Source of the DNA: Verrucomicrobia bacterium Opi.OSU.00C
GTDB taxonomy: Bacteria > Verrucomicrobiota > Verrucomicrobiia > Opitutales > PNEW01
Length of the DNA stretch: 32,141 nt
Direction of reading: 5' to 3'
NCBI GenBank assembly: GCA_002922725.1
Contig: PNEW01000015.1
Location: forward strand, 1 to 32,141
Each line of letters begins with the position of its first letter. The first letter of the stretch is position 1. Both the position numbers and the translations under genes were made by a program. Positions 25,967 to 32,141 of the stretch are shown one piece after another. Below the pieces are notes generated by a model. It saw only the letters and a list, made by a program, of their open reading frames with translations. It ran no database searches and was not told the DNA's origin.

Positions 25967-26814
25967 GCACCAAAACTATAGGTTCCAGCAATAAAACTAT
26001 GGTCCAAATAAAAAGACATAGTAATAAATCTACTTATGCTTTAATTATTGGCCTCATCGGACTTGCTATTTCGATAATCGGTTTATTTAAGGGCTTAAGT
26101 CAATCTGACCCTAGACCTCTACTAGGATGGTTAATAGGTTTTAGTTTCTGGTTCTCTATTTTGATAGGTAGCCTTTATTTTATAATGCTTTTTTATCTAT
26201 TTGATTCTGGTTGGTCTGTAATTGTTCGTAGACAGTTTGAACATGCCGTGTCAGGGTTAAAGTGGATCGCATTAATATTTTCTCCCTTATTAATCATCAG
26301 CTTATTTTACGATAAAGATCCTGGAATTCTTTGGGGTTGGTTGAATGAAGAAAAATTGCTTAAAAGTACTGAAGGTCATGGAGTCGATGTATTATACCAG
26401 GCTAAATCTCCCTACCTTAGTTCTAAATTTTTTATCATTCGGAGTGTATTTTTCTTTTTTATCTGGATTATATTGGCTGAAGTATTCCGTAATGTTTCTT
26501 TTTCCATGGATCGAGATGGCAATTTAAAGCATATTCGCCGTGGTAGAGTTTTTGCTTCTATTGGTGTAATAGTTACATCATTATCACTAACTTTCGCTTC
26601 TATCGATTGGTTAAAATCACTTGATTATCATTGGTTTTCTACAATGTATGGTGTATGGTTTTTCACATCTTCGATTCTGGCATCTTTAGCAACAATTGTT
26701 ATTGTTTGTTATCTATTTCAAAAACAGGGCCAATCCGGGAAAATATTCAATAACGCTCATTTTTATTACCTCGGTTGTTTGATGCTCGCCTTTACAATTT
26801 TTGGGCCTATATAA
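25963..26814 (+). CDS. actF: Alternative complex III subunit ActF, N-terminal part (frame-broken)
   Basis: ActF is the second large NrfD-like membrane subunit of ACIII. Translation most likely starts at ATG 25963, overlapping the actE stop (ATGA); upstream in-frame codons lie inside actE. About eight membrane helices follow, with the conserved RPLLGWLIGFSFWFSI, FEHAVSGLKWIAL and the loop YLSSKFFIIRSVFFFFIWI. The frame is normal to LGCLMLAFTIF, then reads GPI and stops at 26814. The conserved continuation WAYISFSQYFLVY is in the neighbouring frame. The break is at five T (26798-26802), followed by GGG; six T would restore the reading. In contrast to most of the other breaks, one base seems to be missing rather than added. 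Confidence 0.83.
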   Translation: MSTKTIGSSNKTMVQIKRHSNKSTYALIIGLIGLAISIIGLFKGLSQSDPRPLLGWLIGFSFWFSILIGSLYFIMLFYLFDSGWSVIVRRQFEHAVSGLKWIALIFSPLLIISLFYDKDPGILWGWLNEEKLLKSTEGHGVDVLYQAKSPYLSSKFFIIRSVFFFFIWIILAEVFRNVSFSMDRDGNLKHIRRGRVFASIGVIVTSLSLTFASIDWLKSLDYHWFSTMYGVWFFTSSILASLATIVIVCYLFQKQGQSGKIFNNAHFYYLGCLMLAFTIFGPI

Positions 26815-27251
26815 GTTTCTCACAATATTTTCTTGTTTATAACGCAAATATACCTGAGGAAACATTTTGGTACAATATACGGGAAATCAATTCTGATGGC
26901 ACTAAAAACTCATGGTGGTGGGTAAGTCTTGGGTTATTATTTTTTCATTTCTTTTTCCCTTTTTTGTGGCTCCTTTGGTATAAGAACAAATTTGGGCTAC
27001 GTATAGTCTTCATTTCTGCTTGGATATTAATCGTACACTTACTCGACCTATATTGGAATATACTTCCAAGTAAAATTCATTTGCCCACTGGTGATGTCAT
27101 ACGCCAATTTAATATTTCTTTCTGGGATATCAGTATGATTTTGGGGACAGGTGGTATTTGTCTTTGGGCTTATTTGAGAAGTATGGAAAAGCATAAATCC
27201 ATTCCGCTTCGTGACCCTCGCATACTTGAATCAATTAATGCCCATGAATAA
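26775..27251 (+). CDS. actF: Alternative complex III subunit ActF, C-terminal part (frame-broken)
   Basis: This is the remainder of ActF. Real coding starts after the T5 run (26798-26802) with FWAYISFSQYFLVYNANIPEE, one of the most conserved ActF stretches, and continues with helices SWWWVSLGLLFFHFFFPFLW, IVFISAWILIVHLLDLYW and FWDISMILGTGGICLWAYL. The ATG at 26775 lies in the out-of-frame overlap and is not a true start. Joined with the first part, ActF would be 429 residues, a normal length. The stop at 27249-27251 overlaps the likely start of the next small gene, so coupling to the downstream genes is intact. Confidence 0.83.
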   Translation: MFDARLYNFWAYISFSQYFLVYNANIPEETFWYNIREINSDGTKNSWWWVSLGLLFFHFFFPFLWLLWYKNKFGLRIVFISAWILIVHLLDLYWNILPSKIHLPTGDVIRQFNISFWDISMILGTGGICLWAYLRSMEKHKSIPLRDPRILESINAHE

Positions 27252-27603
27252 TCAACAATTAGAAAGTTCTAGTTTATCTAATTCATCTTCTTGGCTATCT
27301 ATTATTGGATGGGTTGGTGTTATCTCTCTTTTTTTAATCATTGTATTAATTGCATACTATCCCAATCGTCCCCCAGCAATAGGGGAAGAAAACATTAAAG
27401 TACGTCTTGAAAGGTTGAATAAAGTTGAATCAAAACAGCAAAAGATAATCACTAGCTATGGGTGGGTAAATCAAACTCAAAATATTGTCCATATTCCTGT
27501 GAAAAATGCCGCCATTTTATTAGTCGATGAACTTGAGGAATCTCAACCTCAAGAATCAAAAGTTAAAGCGTACAAACCACAAGTAATTGACCCTAATAAT
27601 TAA
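27244..27603 (+). CDS. Small single-pass membrane protein between actF and the cbb3 genes
   Basis: This is a protein of about 119 residues with one membrane helix (SWLSIIGWVGVISLFLIIVLIAYY, around residues 15-38). A periplasmic part follows, with KVRLERLNKVESKQQKIITSYGWVNQ and IVHIPVKNAAILLVDELEE. The YGWV...VHIPV..A pattern looks like small proteins I recall beside ACIII or cytochrome oxidase genes, but I cannot give a verified family name. Possible starts are ATG 27244 or 27238, both overlapping the actF stop at 27251, which indicates coupling. It is followed 3 bases later by ccoS. By position it may be a small structural or assembly partner linking ACIII with the oxidase. Confidence 0.7.
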   Translation: MNNQQLESSSLSNSSSWLSIIGWVGVISLFLIIVLIAYYPNRPPAIGEENIKVRLERLNKVESKQQKIITSYGWVNQTQNIVHIPVKNAAILLVDELEESQPQESKVKAYKPQVIDPNN

Positions 27604-27606
27604 TTG

Positions 27607-27846
27607 ATGGATTGGTATTATTATATACTCACCGGTTTTGTTCTTGCAGGACTAATTTTCATTTCTGCAGTATACGCTTTCCATTGGGCATTAAAAAATG
27701 GTCAATTGAAAGACCTAGAAAAAGGCGCATCTAGCATTTTTGATGATGATGAACCTTTAGGTGAACAAACTGATTATTCCCTATCAAAAAGTAATTATAA
27801 CTTGCACACAACTACTGCAAATGAGTCCAGTAAATTTATCCAATAA
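27607..27846 (+). CDS. ccoS: cbb3-type cytochrome oxidase assembly protein CcoS
   Basis: CcoS is a small membrane protein needed for haem insertion into the cbb3 oxidase. The protein has 79 residues: an N-terminal membrane helix (about residues 3-22), then the family motif AFHWALKNGQLKDLEKGASSIFDDDEP, where the GQ.DLE and acidic DDDEP parts are characteristic. The C-terminal tail is Ser/Asn-rich and variable. ATG 27607 is preferred over the preceding TTG at 27604. The last 26 bases overlap the beginning of ccoN, a sign of close translational coupling. The other usual assembly genes (ccoG, ccoH, ccoI) are not in the window. Confidence 0.85.
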   Translation: MDWYYYILTGFVLAGLIFISAVYAFHWALKNGQLKDLEKGASSIFDDDEPLGEQTDYSLSKSNYNLHTTTANESSKFIQ

Positions 27847-29257
27847 TAAGATCAAACTAAGTGAGGTTGATCAGTCGATGAAATGGGCAGGCTTACTTTT
27901 TATCATATCAGCTACACTTTGGCTATTAGCTGGAACTGCTCTCGGGATGATTTCATCTTACAAAATGCATAATTCAAATTTTTTGGCAAACTTGGAATGG
28001 CTAACATTTGGACGAATTAGATCTGCACATTTAAATGCAGTAATTTATGGCTGGTGTAATAATGCTATATTTGCGGTTGGTTTATGGATCATGGCAAGGC
28101 TTGCTAGAACTAAAGTTCGTCACCTAGGATTACTTATTATCGCTGGGATATTTTGGAATATCGCGGTAACAATAGGAATTATAGGCATATTAACTGGTCA
28201 TATGACATCTGTTGAATGGCTCGAGATTCCTACCTATATCACTCCCCTTTTGGCTATCTCTTATTGTTTAATTGGCGTCTGGGGCATTATCGTATTTCGC
28301 GACCGCCAATCAGAACATATTTATATCTCACAATGGTATATACTCGGTGCATTATTTTGGTTTCCCTGGATATACTCTGTTGCTCAAATAATGATATTAT
28401 TTGAACCTGCTAGAGGAACAGTTCAATCACTAACAAATTGGTGGTTTGCCCACAATTTTCTTGGCCTTTGGCTCACACCAATGGGCTTGGCTGCGGCATA
28501 TTATTTTATCCCAAAAGTCATAGGACGACCAATACATAGCTATTACCTTTCATTTCTTGGCTTTTGGACATTAGCTCTTTTTTATAGTTGGGCTGGAGTT
28601 CACCATTTAATCGGTGGACCTGTCCCAGCCTGGGCAGTATCTTTAGGAATAACAGCAAGTGTTATGATGGTAATTCCTGTATTAGTTGCTGCTATTAATC
28701 ACCATATGACCGTACTAGGTCATTTTAGAGAAGTTATTGAAAGTCCTACACTTCGATTTGTTGTTTTTGGAGCTTTGTCTTACACCCTCGTTAGTTTTAT
28801 AGGTTCGACAATGTCATTACGTTCCGTAAATGAAATATCACACTTTACCCATTTGACCGTTGGCCATGCACATCATGGGGTATATGCATTTTTTACAATG
28901 ATCATGTTTGGAAGTATTTACTTCATCTTACCCCGACTTATACATCGAGAATGGCCTTCTAAGATCTTAATAACATGCCATTTTTGGTTTGCCGCTTTAG
29001 GTATCACTATAATGATTGTTGCCTTGCATGTAGGTGGATGGCTTCAAGGACTTGCAATGAATAATCCTGAATTACTTTTTATTGATGTAATGAAAGGGAC
29101 TATACCTTGGTTAAAAGCAAGGACTGTATCCGGATTTTTTCTTGCAATTGCCCATATCGCTTTTGCGATTAATGTTTTTTGGATCGTCTTATCTGTTAAA
29201 AATAAGCCGGCTGTAATTGGAACTAAAGCCCTCTTTACTTCACCACACGCAAAGTAA
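27821..29257 (+). CDS. ccoN: cbb3-type cytochrome c oxidase subunit I (CcoN)
   Basis: This is the catalytic haem-copper subunit that reduces O2 to water and pumps protons, with 12 expected membrane helices. From ATG 27821 it has 478 residues. Metal ligands are all visible: H70 (RSAHLNAVIYGW) for the low-spin haem, H211 (WWFAHNF) and H261/H262 (GVHHLIGG) for CuB, and H349 and H351 (GHAHHG) for haem b3 and the low-spin haem. The SYYLSFLGFW segment matches the region of the cross-linked Tyr in CcoN. A longer open frame reaches ATG 27761, but that N terminus overlaps ccoS and is not conserved-looking. The gene is intact despite several T-runs, in contrast to the act genes upstream. The nearby ACIII would supply electrons. 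Confidence 0.95.
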   Translation: MSPVNLSNNKIKLSEVDQSMKWAGLLFIISATLWLLAGTALGMISSYKMHNSNFLANLEWLTFGRIRSAHLNAVIYGWCNNAIFAVGLWIMARLARTKVRHLGLLIIAGIFWNIAVTIGIIGILTGHMTSVEWLEIPTYITPLLAISYCLIGVWGIIVFRDRQSEHIYISQWYILGALFWFPWIYSVAQIMILFEPARGTVQSLTNWWFAHNFLGLWLTPMGLAAAYYFIPKVIGRPIHSYYLSFLGFWTLALFYSWAGVHHLIGGPVPAWAVSLGITASVMMVIPVLVAAINHHMTVLGHFREVIESPTLRFVVFGALSYTLVSFIGSTMSLRSVNEISHFTHLTVGHAHHGVYAFFTMIMFGSIYFILPRLIHREWPSKILITCHFWFAALGITIMIVALHVGGWLQGLAMNNPELLFIDVMKGTIPWLKARTVSGFFLAIAHIAFAINVFWIVLSVKNKPAVIGTKALFTSPHAK

Positions 29258-29266
29258 CTACAACTA

Positions 29267-29914
29267 ATGAATAATCTACCATTAACATTTTGTGGTATCT
29301 TTTTCACTCTTGCCGTTGCATGGGTCGGTATTGTTTTAACTAATCAAATTCAATATGGAGATTTAGAACCGACGACAGAACAGTTAGATCCTAAAACAGG
29401 TGGTCCGATAGAAGGAGATCCACTTTATCCTGAAAAACCTGTTGGGTTAGCTGAACAAGGGAAAAAAGTATACATGGATCTGGGCTGTATGTACTGTCAC
29501 ACTCAGCAAGTCCGCCGAAAAGACTTTGGTAATGACTATAACCGTTCTTGGGGAAAAAGACAATCTGTTGCTCGCGATTATATATACCAAAACCGTGTCC
29601 TTCTTGGTACAATGCGTACTGGTCCTGACCTAATGACAGTTGGAGAAAGATTACCGACCTCAGCTTGGCATCACTTGCATCTTTATAATCCGACTATCAC
29701 TTCGAAAGAATCTCTCATGCCGCCTTATTCTTTCCTTTATAAAAAACGCAAAATAAAAGGTTCTGAAACCTCAAAGTATGCGCTCAAACTACCACCTGAC
29801 TTTACTGTGGAAGAAGGTTATGAAGTTATCCCTGGCTACCGAGCAAATGCTCTTGTTGCTTATCTTTTGAGTCTAAAAATGTCCTATGATTTACCAGAAG
29901 CCCAAAGGGATTAA
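29267..29914 (+). CDS. ccoO: cbb3-type cytochrome c oxidase subunit II (CcoO), monohaem cytochrome c
   Basis: CcoO is the membrane-anchored cytochrome that feeds electrons to CcoN. Residues 5-25 form the membrane anchor. The haem-c site is C74-MYC-H78 in DLGCMYCHTQQVRRKDFG, a highly typical CcoO stretch, and the axial Met lies in SLMPPYSFLY. RTGPDLMTVGERLP and the HLYNPTITS region are also conserved. At 215 residues the length is normal. It begins 9 bases after ccoN, consistent with co-translation, and is followed by a second cytochrome gene 14 bases later. It is intact. Confidence 0.93.
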   Translation: MNNLPLTFCGIFFTLAVAWVGIVLTNQIQYGDLEPTTEQLDPKTGGPIEGDPLYPEKPVGLAEQGKKVYMDLGCMYCHTQQVRRKDFGNDYNRSWGKRQSVARDYIYQNRVLLGTMRTGPDLMTVGERLPTSAWHHLHLYNPTITSKESLMPPYSFLYKKRKIKGSETSKYALKLPPDFTVEEGYEVIPGYRANALVAYLLSLKMSYDLPEAQRD

Positions 29915-29928
29915 ATTCTAAAAAAGAC

Positions 29929-30597
29929 ATGAAACATTCGCATGATCATACTAGTCTCGATTTATCAACCAATAAATCAGGATATTCTGATGATAAATTA
30001 AAAGATATTCATGTCCAATCGTTAAGAGAAAAACCAACAAAAGGTTTTCCTCTATTACCTATTTTCATGTTATTTCTTTTTAGTATATTGGTTTTCGGAT
30101 GTGCTATATACATAGCACTATATTCGGGAGGGTTTGATCCACTGATTTACAACGAACAATTAAAACCAGTAAAAAAGTTAGAATTAACTAATTCTACAGT
30201 ACCTTTTGACTACATAACACATGGCAAAAAAATATATAATCGAGATTGCGTTGTCTGTCATCAATCGACTGGATTAGGGGTTCCTGGAGTATTCCCACCG
30301 CTATCAGGATCAAAGTGGGTAACGGGAAATGTGCATCTTAGTGTTAATATAATCCTCTCAGGGCTTATGGGGCCAATTGAGGTAGGGGGCACCGTTTATA
30401 ATAGTGTTATGCCACCACTAGGCAGTCAACTTACGGATCGTGATATTGCTGGTGTTCTTAGTTTTATTCGTCAGGAATGGGAAAATAATGCTGTTGAAGT
30501 CTCTGAAGATTTGATTTCAAAGCTCCGCGAAGAACAGGGGTTGCGCGATACCCCTTGGACAATTGAAGAACTGTTATCCCTTTACCCTGAAGAATAG
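29929..30597 (+). CDS. CcoP-like membrane-anchored monohaem cytochrome c
   Basis: This protein takes the place of CcoP in the operon. It has a His/Asp-rich cytoplasmic N terminus, one membrane helix (residues 42-65) and a single class I cytochrome c domain with C107-VVC-H111 and a Met ligand probably in NSVMPPLGSQLTDRD. Classical CcoP has two haem-c domains; only one is present here, and the 222-residue length is shorter than the usual ~300, so I do not give it the ccoP symbol. CVVCHQSTGLGVPGVFPPLSGS is the standard signature of such domains. The C-terminal 35 residues are acidic and helical. It is the last gene of the respiratory operon and converges with the thymidine-phosphorylase-like gene. 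Confidence 0.85.
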   Translation: MKHSHDHTSLDLSTNKSGYSDDKLKDIHVQSLREKPTKGFPLLPIFMLFLFSILVFGCAIYIALYSGGFDPLIYNEQLKPVKKLELTNSTVPFDYITHGKKIYNRDCVVCHQSTGLGVPGVFPPLSGSKWVTGNVHLSVNIILSGLMGPIEVGGTVYNSVMPPLGSQLTDRDIAGVLSFIRQEWENNAVEVSEDLISKLREEQGLRDTPWTIEELLSLYPEE

Positions 30598-30617
30598 AAA
30601 GGTTATTTCTCTAGTGT

Positions 30618-30636
30618 TACTGTAATTATAACAGTA
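30618..30636. terminator. Possible weak bidirectional terminator hairpin
   Basis: TACTGT (30618-30623) and ACAGTA (30631-30636) form a 6-bp stem with a 7-base loop in the 43-base gap between the convergent ccoP-like and thymidine-phosphorylase-like genes, followed by TATATTTT on the plus strand. Position and weak T-tract fit a terminator, but the stem is short and AT-rich. Confidence 0.35.
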
Positions 30637-30640
30637 TATT

Positions 30641-31978
30641 TTACGCAACCCGCTCAACAATAAGTTGTGGCGGATTGGGACGTTTAGGTGCTAAACGATA
30701 GGCACCTCGGAGATATTCAAGTGCATTTTCCATTCGTGATTCATCATCATAATGGATCATCATCAAGGGTTCCCCTTGTTTCATCTGTGTACCGACTTTA
30801 CGTATCTCTGAAACTCCAGAAGCAGTATTCCAAACTCCATCTTTATTTGTCGAAAGAAGCTGAACACCCCTTGCTATCATCCCCGCATTTATAGTATGGA
30901 CATAGCCTCGTTTGGGTGCTGGTAGTTTACGAATATATTTTGCTGTAGGGAATTTATCTGGGTCATCAATATACGAAGTGTCGCCACCTTGTGACTCTAT
31001 CATTTCTTTAAATTTATTAAAAGCTTTGCCATTCTGTAAATATTTTTGCACAGTCTGTTTCGCTGACAATGTTGATCCTGCTACTCCAGCTAGGCGAACA
31101 ATCTCCATACCTAACTTTAATACAATTTCCTTCAATTCAGCTGTTCCTTCACCTTTTAGCATTTTAATTGCATCTTTGATTTCTAAAGCTGTTCCAACTG
31201 TGTCACCTAAAGGTTGATTCATATCTGTGACTAGCGCTACACAGCGGCGCTTCATTGAGCGTCCCACTCGTGTGATTGAACGTGCTAACTGCCGAGCTTT
31301 TTCTACATCTCTAATAAATGAACCATTACCCCATTTAACATCAACAACCAATCCTTCTGCACCTTGAGCTAATTTTCGGCTTAAAACACTTCCTGTAATT
31401 AAAGGCAAACTTGGTATTGTACCAGTATTTTTTCTCATATGATAAAGAATCTCATCCACTGGCGCAATTTCTTTATGCTGCTTAACCATCGCACATCCAG
31501 TTTTCTTGATCTGTTGAACAAACTCTTTAAGTTCAAGTTCGGGGTTAAATCCAGGTATTGCAGCCAATTTATCTAAGTTACTAATAACAAATTCTTCATC
31601 TACCCCATTCATCATAGGCATAGCAACACCTGATGCAGCAGCTAATGGGGCAAGAACGAGCGATGTTATGTCTCCTACTCCACCTGTTGAATATTTATCA
31701 ATCTTAGGTTTTGTAATTTTTGATAAATCAATAACCTCACCAGATAACATCAATTCTTCAGAAAGTATAGCAGTTTCTTGAGCAGACATACCCTCAAAGT
31801 AAATTGCCATCGCCATCGCGGAAAGCTGATATTGGGGTAAAGATCCATCGATAAGAGAATCGACCACGTAGCGTATTTCTTCCTGAGTAAATTCGCCTCC
31901 ATCTCTTTTCTTCTCAATTAAAAAAGCAAAAGATGGTTTTACGAATTTACGTGGTGATATTATTTTCTTCCTCATCAT
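30641..31978 (-). CDS. Thymidine/pyrimidine-nucleoside phosphorylase family protein with altered active site
   Basis: The family cleaves pyrimidine nucleosides with phosphate in salvage. The 445-residue protein has the three usual domains: helical N terminus, glycosyltransferase fold from DKYSTGGVGD (94-103), and the C-terminal PYNP domain. Compared by memory with E. coli DeoA (constant offset of 11), R182 (R171) and S197 (S186) are kept. The catalytic His85 is Tyr96, Lys190 is Arg201, and the phosphate-site residues Ser113 and Thr123 are Asn124 and Asn134. The glycine-rich loop of DeoA is replaced by NGVDEEFVISNLDKL. The frame is intact, so this looks like a diverged paralog rather than a pseudogene. 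It may use another substrate or have lost phosphorolysis. I therefore withhold deoA. Confidence 0.8.
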   Translation of the reverse strand: MMRKKIISPRKFVKPSFAFLIEKKRDGGEFTQEEIRYVVDSLIDGSLPQYQLSAMAMAIYFEGMSAQETAILSEELMLSGEVIDLSKITKPKIDKYSTGGVGDITSLVLAPLAAASGVAMPMMNGVDEEFVISNLDKLAAIPGFNPELELKEFVQQIKKTGCAMVKQHKEIAPVDEILYHMRKNTGTIPSLPLITGSVLSRKLAQGAEGLVVDVKWGNGSFIRDVEKARQLARSITRVGRSMKRRCVALVTDMNQPLGDTVGTALEIKDAIKMLKGEGTAELKEIVLKLGMEIVRLAGVAGSTLSAKQTVQKYLQNGKAFNKFKEMIESQGGDTSYIDDPDKFPTAKYIRKLPAPKRGYVHTINAGMIARGVQLLSTNKDGVWNTASGVSEIRKVGTQMKQGEPLMMIHYDDESRMENALEYLRGAYRLAPKRPNPPQLIVERVA

Positions 31979-32122
31979 ATAAATTCCTGTCTATTTTGAG
32001 ATGGAGTTAATATCATAAGATATTAATTATTAAGTATTAATAAATTTATTGTCGAGATTATTCTGTAGAAAAAACCTCATCTCTACAATGTTCCATCTCG
32101 ATGGCTAAGGCTACTATAATAC

Positions 32123-32141
32123 CTGTCTCTTATACACATCT
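32123..32141. other. Illumina Nextera (Tn5 mosaic-end) adapter remnant
   Basis: The last 19 bases, CTGTCTCTTATACACATCT, are exactly the reverse complement of the Tn5 mosaic end used in Nextera libraries. It sits flush with the end of the window and is not part of the genome; the sequence before it (31979-32122) holds no gene. This should be trimmed. Confidence 0.97.

Noticed and set aside
32089-32122. Possible partial gene starting at ATG 32089
   Set aside because: The frame stops after six codons, and the rest of the window is adapter.

Overview
The window is AT-rich bacterial DNA that starts inside ruvA. It ends in a 19-base Illumina Nextera (Tn5) mosaic-end sequence, so the right edge is a contig end carrying adapter, not a natural boundary. 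The gene content points to Verrucomicrobiota, possibly Opitutales-like: a DUF5069 protein, an alternative complex III (ACIII) operon running into a cbb3-type oxidase, a kelch/sodium-symporter fusion, and a LysM/TPR lipoprotein. This is an inference from gene families; no rRNA or other phylogenetic marker is present. I found no tRNA, rRNA, CRISPR array, transposase or phage gene.

Layout. Positions 1-3.8 kb hold housekeeping genes: partial ruvA and a DUF5069 gene on +, then ruvC, a cysteine desulfurase and a LysM lipoprotein on -. Positions 4.1-8.8 kb hold a minus-strand ribose-type ABC importer operon (binding lipoprotein, double ATPase, frame-broken permease) ending in an aldo/keto reductase. 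Positions 9.2-12.6 kb hold a lone FMN reductase (+) facing an ATPase plus family-1 binding protein pair (-) that has no permease beside it. Positions 12.7-14.1 kb hold hpt and a SIS-domain gene (+). Positions 14.1-18.8 kb hold a kelch-SSS transporter and an apparently exported MhpD-like hydratase (-), divergent from a class I aldolase-like gene (+); together they look like a sugar-acid uptake and breakdown set. Positions 19.1-30.6 kb hold one long plus-strand respiratory operon: a small membrane ORF, actABCDEF, a small membrane protein, ccoS, ccoN, ccoO and a monoheme ccoP-like gene. ACIII would oxidise quinol and pass electrons through its haems to the cbb3 oxidase. Positions 30.6-32.0 kb hold a thymidine-phosphorylase family gene (-) with several altered active-site positions.

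The most striking feature is reading-frame breakage at homopolymers. actB, actC (twice), actD (twice), actF and the sugar permease are each interrupted exactly at an A or T run of 5-8 bases, and each reads as a full-length conserved protein if the run length is changed by one (or, at one site, two). Six of the seven breaks fall within about 5.2 kb of the act operon, while equally long runs in other genes are in frame. The sequence alone cannot tell consensus error, early gene decay, or genes rescued by slippage at homopolymers. The last is known from AT-rich host-restricted symbionts such as Buchnera and Blochmannia.
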